From: Pseudomonas putida
GTDB lineage: Bacteria; Pseudomonadota; Gammaproteobacteria; Pseudomonadales; Pseudomonadaceae
Direction of reading: 5' to 3'
DNA: 64,000 nt
Assembly: GCF_002025705.1 (NCBI RefSeq)
Contig: NZ_CP018846.1
Span: forward strand, 2,099,501-2,163,500
Below, piece by piece: positions 1 to 8,149 of the stretch; position 1 is the stretch's first letter; each line of letters begins with the position of its first letter. Made by a program: the position numbers and the translations under genes. The notes under the pieces are model-generated. The model saw nothing but the letters and a program-made list of their open reading frames with translations, searched no databases and had not been told where the DNA came from.

Positions 1-1
1 C

Positions 2-355
2 AATGCCTATTCCCATGTTGCCGAGGTCAGCGCCGGTAGCCGCCTGCTGTTTATCGCGGGGCAGGGTGGGGAGGATGGCAATGGGCAGCTTTCACATGAA
101 TTCGCCGAACAGGCCCGCCAGGCACTGGCCAATCTGCAGACTGCGCTGGTTTCGAAAGGGGCAGGCCTGGCACAGGTGTTCAAGCTGACGTTGCTGATTG
201 TCGATCACAGCGAGGCGCGGTTGGCGCAATGGGTGGCCGAGGCGGACAGGGCCTGGGGCGGGCACATGAAGCCGACCTGCACGCTGATACCGGTAGCGCG
301 CCTGGCGCTGGATGGCATGCTGGTGGAGATCGAGGCCGTGGCCGCTGTGGCATAA
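2..355 (+). CDS. Rid-family (YjgF/YER057c/UK114) protein, 5' end missing
   Basis: The reading frame is open from base 2 to a TAA at 353-355, and the N-terminus lies outside the window. The visible 117 residues have the Rid fold signature: an early GS-x-LLFIAGQG segment, a helix with QARQALANLQTALVSKG, and the closing beta hairpin ending in VEIEAVA. Rid proteins with the conserved arginine hydrolyse reactive enamines/imines such as 2-aminoacrylate. Here the equivalent position in the PTCTLIP segment reads Cys rather than Arg, so it probably belongs to a Rid subfamily without that deaminase activity. The next feature is an IS element 30 bp downstream. The family is clear; the exact function is not. 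Confidence 0.75.
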   Translation, partial: NAYSHVAEVSAGSRLLFIAGQGGEDGNGQLSHEFAEQARQALANLQTALVSKGAGLAQVFKLTLLIVDHSEARLAQWVAEADRAWGGHMKPTCTLIPVARLALDGMLVEIEAVAAVA

Positions 356-370
356 GCCTGTGACGGCCTA

Positions 371-388
371 TTCGCGGGTAAACCCGCT
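371..388 (+). repeat. Left half of a REP sequence split by the IS110 element
   Basis: TTCGCGGGTAAACCCGCT is the palindromic head of a REP. In other REPs of this window the head is followed by CCCACAGG or CCTACAGG. Here that continuation appears only at 1632, after the IS element. Confidence 0.8.
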
Positions 389-406
389 TGTGTCTTGGCG
401 AGGGAA

Positions 407-412
407 TAGAAT
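407..412 (+). promoter_or_regulatory. -10 hexamer of a promoter completed in the circular IS form
   Basis: TAGAAT lies in the IS left end. In the integrated copy the hexamer 17 bp upstream (384-389) is CCGCTT. If the right end (1627-1631) is joined to 389, it becomes TTGCTT with the same 17-bp spacer. This matches the known IS110 pattern in which the circle junction creates the promoter for the bridge RNA and transposase. Confidence 0.7.
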
Positions 413-414
413 CT

Positions 415-580
415 GAAGTGAGAGCGGTGAATGGCAAGCTGATAGCCCGAGGTGCCTTGAGCACGTGTGGGAGCAAAAGCTGCCATTCACCGTTCCACTT
501 TGGCGAGAGCCCGAACAGTTGGATGAGGGCCGTAATCTCGAATCACAAGCGTGGGCCAAGCCAAAGCGCTCTCACTCCTT
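415..580 (+). ncRNA. Putative IS110 bridge RNA in the left end
   Basis: Two hairpins are readable. Target loop: a perfect 12-bp stem 425-436/481-492 encloses TGTGGGAGC (466-474), the exact complement of the right target GCTCCCACA (1629-1637), and AGCCCG (444-449), which matches the left target AACCCG (381-386) apart from one position that allows a G-T wobble. Donor loop: stem 498-504/560-566 continues as 509-512/553-556. It encloses ACAGTTG (515-521), identical to the right IS end (1623-1629), and CACAAGC (544-550), the complement of the left IS end GCTTGTG (386-392). This is the architecture described for IS621 bridge RNA. RNA ends are estimated. Confidence 0.8.
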
Positions 581-600
581 GAGTTTAAGAGGGTTTGGCC

Positions 601-1536
601 ATGTCTTCCTCTGTCGGCATCGATGTTTCCAGTGCCACACTTGCCGTTCACATCCGCCCTGAGGGTGTGAACTTCAGTGTTTCCAATGACTTGAAAGGAT
701 TTCAACTGCTCGTCGAAAAGCTTGGCGGGTATGCAGTTTCAATGGTTTTGCTCGAAGCTACCGGTGGTTACGAGTGCAATGTCCTCAAAGCGCTGCAGGA
801 TGCCGACTTTCCGGTTTGCCGGATCAATCCCAGTCGTGCCCGGGACTTTGCCAAGTCGATGGGTAAACGCGCCAAGACCGATCCCATTGACGCCGCTGTT
901 TTGGCTCACCTGGCTGAAGTGATGCCCCCACGGCCTTGCCAGGTGATGACACCTGAGCGAGCTTTGCTGCGCGAACTGCTTATGCAGCGGGATCGCTTCG
1001 TCCAACAGCGCGACGATGACAAGCGGCGTCTGAAGCAGGCGCGGGCTATCAGTGTTTGTTTGCGGTTGGAACAACACATTGCCTATCTGAAGGGTGAAAT
1101 TCGAGCGCTGGAACAGGAGATCGCACAGCAGGCAGCAGCTTTGCCTGATGATCGTGTCAAACAGCTCACGCAAGTCAAAGGAATTGGTCTGATTACTGCC
1201 GGAAAGCTGATGGCCTTGCTGCCAGAGCTGGGCCAGGTGGATAAGAAGGAAATTGCCGCCTTGGTCGGTGTTGCGCCATTCAATCAGGACAGCGGCAAGC
1301 AGTCGGGCAAGCGTTCAATCTGGGGTGGGCGCTCACAAGTCAGGCGGGCGCTCTATATGGCCTGTTGGGTGGTGATCCGGCATAACAAAGACTTCAGCGA
1401 GCGTTACAACGCGCTGCGAGCGCAGGGGAAATGCGCGAAGGTAGCAGTGGTGGCGTGCATGCGGGTATTGATAGTGCGGCTGAACGCGATGCTCAAGACT
1501 GGAACGCCCTGGCAGGAACAGGTAGTTCACTCATAG
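601..1536 (+). CDS. IS110-family DEDD transposase/recombinase
   Basis: A 311-residue protein if started at ATG 601, which has AAGAGGG eight bases upstream; a TTG at 595 is a less likely start. The N-terminal RuvC-like DEDD domain shows GID near residue 8, an LLEATGGYE segment, and KTDPIDAAVLAHL with the DxxD pair. A coiled region follows. The C-terminal Transposase_20 domain has the helix-hairpin-helix TQVKGIGLITA, then NQDSGKQSGKRS where the catalytic serine is expected, then GGRSQVRRALY. The frame is intact, so the element may be active. The protein would use the RNA encoded just upstream to choose its target. Confidence 0.9.
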   Translation: MSSSVGIDVSSATLAVHIRPEGVNFSVSNDLKGFQLLVEKLGGYAVSMVLLEATGGYECNVLKALQDADFPVCRINPSRARDFAKSMGKRAKTDPIDAAVLAHLAEVMPPRPCQVMTPERALLRELLMQRDRFVQQRDDDKRRLKQARAISVCLRLEQHIAYLKGEIRALEQEIAQQAAALPDDRVKQLTQVKGIGLITAGKLMALLPELGQVDKKEIAALVGVAPFNQDSGKQSGKRSIWGGRSQVRRALYMACWVVIRHNKDFSERYNALRAQGKCAKVAVVACMRVLIVRLNAMLKTGTPWQEQVVHS

Positions 1537-1670
1537 GATCCAGCCTTGCTGGCGATGCCTGACAGAGTCGGGCTCGGGGCGCTACGCGCCCCATCGCTGG
1601 CAAGGCCAGCTTCCACAAGAAGACAGTTGCTCCCACAGGTACTGTGCAGAACTCAGACCAGTGATGAACC

Positions 1671-1710
1671 TGTAGGAGCGGGTTTACCCGCGAAAGGGCC
1701 AGTGCAGGCA
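1671..1710 (-). repeat. REP sequence, partner of the split REP
   Basis: TGTAGGAGCGGGTTTACCCG followed by CGAAAGGGCC. It is oriented opposite to the REP at 371-388/1632-1641. Before the IS arrived the two formed a REP doublet (REPIN). Confidence 0.8.
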
Positions 1711-1754
1711 ATACAAAAGCCTTAGAATGGTCTTTTCCCCGAGCCATCCCCACC

Positions 1755-2249
1755 ATGCTGCCCATCGAACTGTTGCCCACCACCCCCGACCAGGCCGAAC
1801 TGATCCGCAACCTCTATCAGTTCTACGCCTATGAGTCCTCCGACTGGGAGCAGGAAGACGTCGAGGTGGACGGCCGCTTCTACATCCACGAAGAACACCT
1901 GCAGCGCTACTGGCAGTCCCCAGGCTGGAGCGCCAGCCTGGTGCTGGTGGATGGTTTCATCGCCGGCTTCGTGCTGGTCGAGCGCAGCGAACTGCCCGGC
2001 ATCGAAGCGCTGGAACTGGCCGACCTGTTCATCCTCAAGCGCTACCGGCGCCAAGGCATTGGCCGCGCCGTGGCCAACCAGTTCCTCGCCAGCCCAGGTG
2101 ACTGGCTGCTGCGCTGCTATGCCCTGGACCCGATCGCAGTGGCGTTCTGCAAGGCTGTGGTGGCCGACCTGCACCGGCCGGTGCAACAGATCTTCCCCGA
2201 CGATGGGCCGGACCTGCTGACCTACCAGGTGACTTCCGTCCTCCACTGA
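1755..2249 (+). CDS. GNAT-family N-acetyltransferase
   Basis: A 164-residue single-domain protein of normal GNAT length. The acetyl-CoA pyrophosphate-binding loop is visible as KRYRRQGIGRAVANQFL (about residues 95-111), preceded by the ELADLFIL strand typical of motif A. The N-terminus carries an acidic helix (YESSDWEQEDVEVDG). GNATs transfer acetyl groups from acetyl-CoA to amines; nothing here identifies the acceptor. It stands alone between the IS/REP region and the next gene, and the ribosome site is weak. Confidence 0.75.
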   Translation: MLPIELLPTTPDQAELIRNLYQFYAYESSDWEQEDVEVDGRFYIHEEHLQRYWQSPGWSASLVLVDGFIAGFVLVERSELPGIEALELADLFILKRYRRQGIGRAVANQFLASPGDWLLRCYALDPIAVAFCKAVVADLHRPVQQIFPDDGPDLLTYQVTSVLH

Positions 2250-2283
2250 CTGCTGGTTGATACAGCAAAATTCTGTGACCCAC

Positions 2284-2311
2284 TTCACAAAACTGACTCG
2301 CAAGGCATAAT
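2284..2311 (+). promoter_or_regulatory. Candidate sigma70 promoter for the GGDEF-EAL gene
   Basis: TTCACA at 2284-2289 and CATAAT at 2306-2311 are separated by 16 bp, about 80 bp before the start codon. The match is moderate. Confidence 0.4.
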
Positions 2312-2389
2312 GCCAGCACTGCTTTACAAGACTCGGCCAGCTCTGGCTGGGGGTTCCTTTCGTGCACGTCGCAGGTTCAGGTAAATTTC

Positions 2390-4480
2390 ATGTCGCTAGT
2401 CGCAAGCCCCGACATCATGTACCGGCTGTTGATCCAGAGCGTGGTGGACTATGCCATCTACCTGCTCACCCCCGACGGTTTTGTCGCCAACTGGAACCCC
2501 GGCGCCCAGCGGGCCAAGGGCTATCGCGCCGAGGAAATCGTCGGCCAGCATTACTCGCTGTTCTACAGCGAGACCGAGCGTGCCGCCGGCTTGCCCGAAC
2601 AGAACCTGGAACAGGCTCGCAGCACCGGCCGTTTCGAAGAGATCGGTGCCCGCCTGCGCAAGGACGGCACGGCCTTCCACGCCCATGTGGTGATCGAGGC
2701 GGTACGTGACGACCACGGCCAGCTGGTCGGCTTCGCCAAGGTCACCCGCGACATTTCCGAGCGCCGCCAGCAGGAGCTTGAGCTTTTGCAGGCCAAGGAA
2801 CTGGCCGAGCAGTACAGCCAGGAAATGGCCAACCTGTCGCAGTTCCTCGACTCGGTGATCGCCAACATCCCCGCCAGCGTCATCGTTCAGGACCTGGAAA
2901 GCCAGCGCATCCTGCTCGCCAACCAGCAGGCCGAGCGCCTGTTCGGTGGCCGTGGCAAGCCAATGATCGGCCACACGCCCGGGGAGTGTCTGGCACCTGC
3001 TGCGGCGCAATACCTGGAGACCCAGCTCAGCCGTGGCGCGCGCAGCAGCAAGGGCTTTGCCGCCGAAACCCGTGTCGATACCGCCTGTGGCCCGCGCACC
3101 TTGCGCAGCCGCGCATTGCTCAGCCAGCAGTGCGAGGGCCAGGCGGATTACGTGCTGTTCGTGGCCGAAGACGCCACCGAAGAACTGGCCGCCCATGCGC
3201 AGATCCACCACATGGCCCACCATGACGCGCTCACCGGGCTGCCCAACCGCACCTTGTTCCACGAGCGCCTCAAGCAGGCCCTGGTGCGCGACCACGAAGG
3301 TGAAAAGCTCACCGCCGCGCTGTGCCTGGACCTGGACAACTTCAAGAACATCAACGACTCCCTCGGCCACGCCTTTGGTGACAAGCTGCTGCGCGCGCTC
3401 GGCAAGCGCCTGCGCCGCGAGTTGCGCGAGCACGACACCCTGGCCCGGCTGGGCGGTGACGAATTCGCCGTGGTGCTGACTCACCTGGACAGCCGCGAAG
3501 CAGCCTGCAATACCGCCAGACGCCTGATCGAGGCAATCTGCCCGCCATTCCAGATTGAGGGCCACCAGTTCTCGGTGGGTGTGAGCATCGGTATCGCCAT
3601 CGCCCCCGACGACAACGACCAGGCCGAGCAACTGCTCGGTTACGCCGACATGGCCTTGTACGAGGCCAAGCGCAACGGCCGCAACCGCTATGAGTGCTTC
3701 CACCTCGAACTGGATGTCGCCGCCCGCCAGCGCCGCCTGGTGGAAACAGACCTGCGCACCGCCCTGCACCTGGGGCAATTGCACCTGCACTACCAGCCGG
3801 TGGTGGATCAGCTGACCAACAGCGTGACCGGCTACGAAGCGCTATTGCGCTGGGAGCACCCGACCCGGGGCATGGTCATGCCCATGGACTTCATACCCAT
3901 CGCCGAGGAAACCGGGCTGATCCACGAGCTCGGCACCCGCGCGTTGAACCTGGCGTGCCAGGAGGCGGCCAGCTGGGGTACCGAGCAGACCGTATCGGTA
4001 AACCTGTCGCCGGTGCAGTTCAAGAACGCCAACCTGGTCCACATCGTGACCCTGGCCCTGGCCGACTCTGGGCTGGCGCCGCAGCGCCTGGAGCTGGAGA
4101 TCACCGAGTCGGTGCTGCTGGGCAACAGCGAAGAGAACGTGCGCACCTTGCGCGCCCTGAAAGACCTGGGTGTGTCGATTTCGCTGGATGACTTTGGCAC
4201 TGGCTACTCGTCGCTGGGGTACCTGCGTTCGTTCCCGTTCGACCGCATCAAGATCGACAAGTCGTTCGTGCATGACATGTGCGACAGCCGCGAAGCGATG
4301 TCGATCATCCGCGCAATTACCGAGCTGTCCAACAGCCTGATGATCAAGACCACGGCAGAAGGGGTGGAGTCGGAGGAGCAGATGCGGCGGCTGCGGGCGG
4401 AAGGGTGCTCGCATTTCCAGGGCTACCTGTATGGGCGGCCAGCGCCGGCCAGTGAGCGGTTGAAGCAGGTTTGTGTGTAA
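2390..4480 (+). CDS. PAS-PAS-GGDEF-EAL cyclic-di-GMP protein
   Basis: A 696-residue protein with no membrane segments. Residues about 1-125 form a PAS domain (VVDYAIYLLTPDGFVANWNPGAQ to FAKVTRDISERR). A short coiled linker and a second PAS follow, then a GGDEF domain with an intact GGDEF motif near residue 355 (RLGGDEFAVVL), then an EAL domain with EALLRWEHP near 483 and DDFGTGYSS near 601. Both catalytic signatures look intact, so it could make and/or degrade c-di-GMP; which activity dominates cannot be told from sequence. The PAS domains suggest redox, ligand or partner sensing. It is monocistronic, followed by a REP pair. Confidence 0.9.
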   Translation: MSLVASPDIMYRLLIQSVVDYAIYLLTPDGFVANWNPGAQRAKGYRAEEIVGQHYSLFYSETERAAGLPEQNLEQARSTGRFEEIGARLRKDGTAFHAHVVIEAVRDDHGQLVGFAKVTRDISERRQQELELLQAKELAEQYSQEMANLSQFLDSVIANIPASVIVQDLESQRILLANQQAERLFGGRGKPMIGHTPGECLAPAAAQYLETQLSRGARSSKGFAAETRVDTACGPRTLRSRALLSQQCEGQADYVLFVAEDATEELAAHAQIHHMAHHDALTGLPNRTLFHERLKQALVRDHEGEKLTAALCLDLDNFKNINDSLGHAFGDKLLRALGKRLRRELREHDTLARLGGDEFAVVLTHLDSREAACNTARRLIEAICPPFQIEGHQFSVGVSIGIAIAPDDNDQAEQLLGYADMALYEAKRNGRNRYECFHLELDVAARQRRLVETDLRTALHLGQLHLHYQPVVDQLTNSVTGYEALLRWEHPTRGMVMPMDFIPIAEETGLIHELGTRALNLACQEAASWGTEQTVSVNLSPVQFKNANLVHIVTLALADSGLAPQRLELEITESVLLGNSEENVRTLRALKDLGVSISLDDFGTGYSSLGYLRSFPFDRIKIDKSFVHDMCDSREAMSIIRAITELSNSLMIKTTAEGVESEEQMRRLRAEGCSHFQGYLYGRPAPASERLKQVCV

Positions 4481-4484
4481 CGTT

Positions 4485-4605
4485 TGAGGGCCCTGGGGGC
4501 TGCTTTGCAGCCCAGCGCGACACAAGGCCGCTCCTACAGGGGAACGCTTGTAGGAGCGGCCTTGCCGGGGCGCCGGACCGGTCGGATAGGGCCGCAAAGC
4601 GGCCC
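4485..4605. repeat. REP pair (CGGCC class)
   Basis: Inverted GGCCGCTCCTACA and TGTAGGAGCGGCC units, flanked by GGGCTGCTTTGCAGCCC and GGGCCGCAAAGCGGCCC hairpins, lie between two convergent genes. Confidence 0.75.
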
Positions 4606-4613
4606 CCGGTTTA

Positions 4614-5438
4614 TCAGCTATTCCAGTCAGGCGCAAAGTCCGGGCTGACCACCCGCTGATCCTTCGGCAACCCGGCAATCAGTGCCCGGTCCGCCTCATC
4701 CAGCCGCACCTCCAGCGCTGCCAGGTTGGCCAGCTGGTTTTCCCGGCTGCTGGCCTTGGGAATCACCGCCACCCCATCCTGGTCCAGCAGCCACTTCAAC
4801 GCCACCTGGCTCGGCAGCACGCCATGCTTGCGCGCGATCTCGCGGATCACCGCCTGCTCCGCCGCACGGCCGCGGGCCAGCGGGGTGTAGGCGGTCAGCA
4901 GCAGGTCATGCTGGCGGGCGTAGTCGAGCAGCGGTTGCTGGCTGAGCAGCACGTGGTACTCGACCTGGATCGCCGACAGCGGCGCGCCCAGATCCTCGAT
5001 CACCCGGCGCAGCAGGCCGAGCGGGAAGTTTGCAACACCGATGCTGCGCGCTTTGCCCTCGTCGCGCAGGGCCACCAGGGTTTCGATACTGCGGGCCAGG
5101 TCCCAGTCCTTGCCGGGCCAGTGGATGTGGAACAGGTCGACTTGCTCGGTGCCCAGCGCACGCAGGCTGTCTTCCAGCGACTGGCGCATGGCCTTGGGCT
5201 CCAGGCGGTCCCACCAGACCTTGGTGGTCAGGTGGATCTGCTCGCGCGGCACGCTGCTGTCGCGCAGCGCCTGGCCGACGGCGGCCTCGTTGTCGTAGGC
5301 GGTGGCGGTGTCGATGTGCCGATAGCCCAGCTCCAGCGCCTGGTGCACCGCGCGGGTACACGCGTCGCCGGTCATCGGCCAGGTGCCCAGGCCGATGCAG
5401 GGCAGGTCAAGGCCGTTGCGGGTGGTGAGCCGTTGCAT
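4614..5438 (-). CDS. Aldo/keto reductase, DkgB-like
   Basis: A 274-residue AKR close to the length of E. coli DkgB. The AKR tetrad is visible: Asp43 and Tyr48 in HIDTATAYDNE, Lys73 in LTTKVWW, and a His in FHIHWPGKDW. The C-terminal IPKASSRENQLANL segment matches the NADPH 2'-phosphate site of this family. It would reduce small aldehydes or ketones such as methylglyoxal or diketogluconate; the natural substrate is unknown. The start at 5438 has AAGGAG six bases upstream. It is convergent with the c-di-GMP gene and divergent from the DMT exporter. Confidence 0.85.
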   Translation of the reverse strand: MQRLTTRNGLDLPCIGLGTWPMTGDACTRAVHQALELGYRHIDTATAYDNEAAVGQALRDSSVPREQIHLTTKVWWDRLEPKAMRQSLEDSLRALGTEQVDLFHIHWPGKDWDLARSIETLVALRDEGKARSIGVANFPLGLLRRVIEDLGAPLSAIQVEYHVLLSQQPLLDYARQHDLLLTAYTPLARGRAAEQAVIREIARKHGVLPSQVALKWLLDQDGVAVIPKASSRENQLANLAALEVRLDEADRALIAGLPKDQRVVSPDFAPDWNS

Positions 5439-5663
5439 GAAAACTCCTTGTTCGAGGTCGAGGGTCCGTTATCGATGGTGCGCGCTTTGCCAGGCACGGG
5501 CCATGCGGGTGAAGTGGAAAGTGGTCGATAAGCGAACGGAATGGCAAACGTCCCACGTAAAGCGTGGAAATGAACTTCCTCAAGTTGTCGTATCTCTTCT
5601 AGAATCCGTGCTGTCGCACCTTCCCCTGGCGCAGCATGCAGCCGCGCCGCCGTCGAGAACGCC

Positions 5664-6542
5664 ATGAGTTCCAGCACCCCGCTGTCCGGAGTCAACCAAC
5701 CCCTGCGCGGCATCGCCCTGGTGGTGGTGGCGACGCTGCTGTTCGCCAGCCACGATGCCTTGTCCAAGTTCCTCGGTGGGCTGTACCCGATCGTCATGGT
5801 GGTGTGGGCTCGCTATGTGGTGCACACGTTGCTGATGGCCGGCATTTTCCTGCCCAAGGCCGGCCTGAATGTACTGCGTACGCGGCGCCCGGTGTTGCAG
5901 ACCTTGCGCGCGCTGAGCCTGCTGAGCACCAGCCTGCTGTTCACCACCGGCCTGCAATACCTGCCGCTGGCCGAAGCGACCTCGGTCAACTTCCTTGCGC
6001 CAGTGCTGGTGACCGCGTTGTCGGCGCCCTTGCTCAAGGAGCGGGTGACAGCAGGGCAGTGGGTGGCGGTGGTGCTGGGCTTTATCGGTGTGCTGGTGGT
6101 GGTGCACCCCGGTGGCGCGATGTTCACGCCGGCCATCCTGTACCCGTTCGGTTCGGCGCTGGGCTTCTGCTTTTACCAGCTGCTCACGCGCATCCTGGCG
6201 GCTTACGACAGCCCGACTACCAGCAACTTCTACGCCGGGTTGTGCAACACCTTGGTGATGAGTGCGCTGGTGCCGTTCTTCTGGGAAGTGCCGCGCTGGG
6301 ACCATGGGTTGCTGATGCTGGCCCTGGGTGGTTTCGGCATGAGTGCGCATCTGCTGCTGACCCAGGCCTTCCGCCATGCCGCACCTGCGTTGCTGGCACC
6401 GTTCAGTTACTGCCAGATCGTGTTTGCCGGGTTGCTGGGGTTGCTGATCTATCGCCAGGTGCCCGACAGCGCGAGCCTGCTGGGGATTGCGATCATCTGC
6501 CTGAGTGGTCTTGGGGCTGCCTGGATGCAGCGCAAGAAGTGA
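5664..6542 (+). CDS. DMT-superfamily EamA transporter
   Basis: A 292-residue, very hydrophobic protein with the two EamA repeats typical of ten-helix drug/metabolite exporters. The first repeat begins GIALVVVATLLFASHDALSKFL. The second begins near residue 155 (GGAMFTPAILYPFGSALGFCFYQLLTRIL) and ends LGIAIICLSGLGAAWM. Exporters of this kind move amino acids, amines or other metabolites across the inner membrane. It is monocistronic and followed by REP-like repeats. Substrate unknown. Confidence 0.85.
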   Translation: MSSSTPLSGVNQPLRGIALVVVATLLFASHDALSKFLGGLYPIVMVVWARYVVHTLLMAGIFLPKAGLNVLRTRRPVLQTLRALSLLSTSLLFTTGLQYLPLAEATSVNFLAPVLVTALSAPLLKERVTAGQWVAVVLGFIGVLVVVHPGGAMFTPAILYPFGSALGFCFYQLLTRILAAYDSPTTSNFYAGLCNTLVMSALVPFFWEVPRWDHGLLMLALGGFGMSAHLLLTQAFRHAAPALLAPFSYCQIVFAGLLGLLIYRQVPDSASLLGIAIICLSGLGAAWMQRKK

Positions 6543-6567
6543 AAGGTATCTGCTGGGTTTGAAATTG

Positions 6568-6692
6568 CTGGGGGCGCTTTGCGCCCCTATCCGACCGGTC
6601 CGGCGCCCCGGCAAGGCCGCTCCTACAGAGAAACGCGGCCTCCCTGTAGGAGCGGCCTTGGGTCGCGATAGGGCCGCAAGGCGGCCCCATGG
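6568..6692. repeat. REP-like inverted repeat cluster
   Basis: GGGGCGCTTTGCGCCCC hairpin, then inverted CGGCAAGGCCGCTCCTACA and TGTAGGAGCGGCCTTG units, then GGGCCGCAAGGCGGCCC. It lies between convergent genes. Confidence 0.75.
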
Positions 6693-6697
6693 CCCTG

Positions 6698-8149
6698 TCA
6701 GGCCAACTGGTAGGTGGTCTTCACCCGGGTAAAGAACTGCCGCGCATGGGTCCCTTGCTCCCGCGACCCCAGGCTCGATGCACCATTGCCACCAAACGGC
6801 ACGTGGTAATCCACCCCCGCCGTCGGCAGGTTGACCATCACCATGCCGGCCGAACTGTTGCGCTTGAAGTGTTCGGCATGGCGCAGCGAGGTGGTGACGA
6901 TCCCGGCCGACAAACCAAACGCAGTGTCCTCGGCGGCGGCAAAGGCTTCGTCGTAGTCACGCACCTTCAGCACGCTCAGTACCGGCCCGAAGATCTCTTC
7001 GCGGTAGATGCGCATGTCCGCTGTCACCTCGGTAAACAGCGCCGGGGTGAACAGATACGCCCCCGCCGCGTTTTCCACCTGCTCGCCACCACACACCAGT
7101 TTCGCCCCTTGTTCACGGCCGCTGGCCACGTACGCCAGGTTCTGTTCCAGCTGCCGGCCATCGACCACCGGGCCGATGTCGGTGCTGGCCTGCAACGCAT
7201 CGCCCACCTTCAGCGCACGGGTACGCTCGGCCAGGCGTGCGACGAAGGCATCGTGGATGCCCTCGGTGACGATCACCCGCGAACTCGCCGTACAGCGTTG
7301 CCCGGTGCTGAAGAACGAACCGTTCAGCGCCACTTCCACCGCCTGCTCCAGGTCGGCATCGTCGAGCACGATCAGCGGGTTCTTGCCGCCCATTTCCAGC
7401 TGCACTTTCTTCATGCCCTCGGCCGCCAGCCGGGCGATCTGCCGGCCGGTGTTTTCCGAGCCGGTGAAGCTGATGCCATCGACCAGCGGCGAGCGGATGA
7501 TCGTGTCGCCAACACTGCGCCCCGGCCCGATCAGCATGTTGAACACACCTGCCGGCAGGCCGGCGCGGGAGATGATCTCGGCCAGTGCCCAGGCCGAGGA
7601 GGGCACCAGCTCGGCGGGCTTGAACACCACGCAATTGCCGAAGCACAGCGCCGGGGCAATCTTCCAGGCCGGGATGGCGATCGGGAAGTTCCACGGGGCA
7701 ATGATGCCGACCACGCCCAATGGCTGGCTGAACACGTCGATGCCCACGTCCTGGCGCACCGACTGGTACTTCTCGCCCTCGGCGCGCAGTGCCTCCTGGG
7801 CGTAGAACTTGAACGAGCGCCCGGCGCGGTCCACTTCACCGAGCGCCTCGCGGACGATCTTGCCTTCCTCGCGGGCCAGCAGGGTGGCCAGCTCCTGGCG
7901 GCGGGCGAGGATCTCGCTACCGATGAAGTCCAGCGCGTCAGCGCGTTGCTGCGGGTTGCTGCGCGCCCAGCCGGGTGCGGCACGGCGGGCGGCGGTCAGG
8001 GCCTGTTCGGTCAGCGCCTGATCGGCGCGCACGAAGCGCTCGATCACTTCGTCAGGGTTGGACGGGTTGCGGTTTTCCAGCCTGTCGCTGCCGCTGTCCA
8101 GCGCGACGAAGGCGCCATCGACGTAACTGCTCTTGGTAACCAGGGTCAT
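6698..8149 (-). CDS. NAD(P)-dependent aldehyde dehydrogenase
   Basis: A 483-residue ALDH of standard length. Catalytic residues are Asn154 (APWNFP), Glu252 (LEMGGKNP) and Cys286 (STGQRCTASSR); EEIFGPVL is also intact. It oxidises an aldehyde to the acid with NAD(P)+. Sequence flavour is that of the succinate/ketoglutarate-semialdehyde group, but substrate assignment is not possible here. Its ATG overlaps the stop of the 2-hydroxyacid dehydrogenase upstream (ATGA), and the FAD oxidase precedes that, so the three form one operon. A likely order is amine oxidation to aldehyde, then aldehyde to acid. Confidence 0.88.
   Translation of the reverse strand: MTLVTKSSYVDGAFVALDSGSDRLENRNPSNPDEVIERFVRADQALTEQALTAARRAAPGWARSNPQQRADALDFIGSEILARRQELATLLAREEGKIVREALGEVDRAGRSFKFYAQEALRAEGEKYQSVRQDVGIDVFSQPLGVVGIIAPWNFPIAIPAWKIAPALCFGNCVVFKPAELVPSSAWALAEIISRAGLPAGVFNMLIGPGRSVGDTIIRSPLVDGISFTGSENTGRQIARLAAEGMKKVQLEMGGKNPLIVLDDADLEQAVEVALNGSFFSTGQRCTASSRVIVTEGIHDAFVARLAERTRALKVGDALQASTDIGPVVDGRQLEQNLAYVASGREQGAKLVCGGEQVENAAGAYLFTPALFTEVTADMRIYREEIFGPVLSVLKVRDYDEAFAAAEDTAFGLSAGIVTTSLRHAEHFKRNSSAGMVMVNLPTAGVDYHVPFGGNGASSLGSREQGTHARQFFTRVKTTYQLA

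Larger units (their letters stand above)
387..1631 (+). mobile_element. IS110-family insertion sequence (ISPpu9/ISPpu10-like) inserted in a REP
   Basis: The element has about 212 bp of left noncoding DNA, one transposase gene, and about 93 bp of right noncoding DNA. It has no terminal inverted repeats, as is usual for IS110. Removing 1.24 kb between the two CT dinucleotides (387-388 and 1630-1631) restores a continuous REP: CGGGTAAACCCG, then CT, then CCCACAGG. REP targeting is known for ISPpu9/ISPpu10 of P. putida. The restored REP pairs with the oppositely oriented REP at 1671-1710, so the insertion split one arm of a REPIN. Boundaries are inferred from REP continuity and from the guide matches in the left end. 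Confidence 0.85.
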
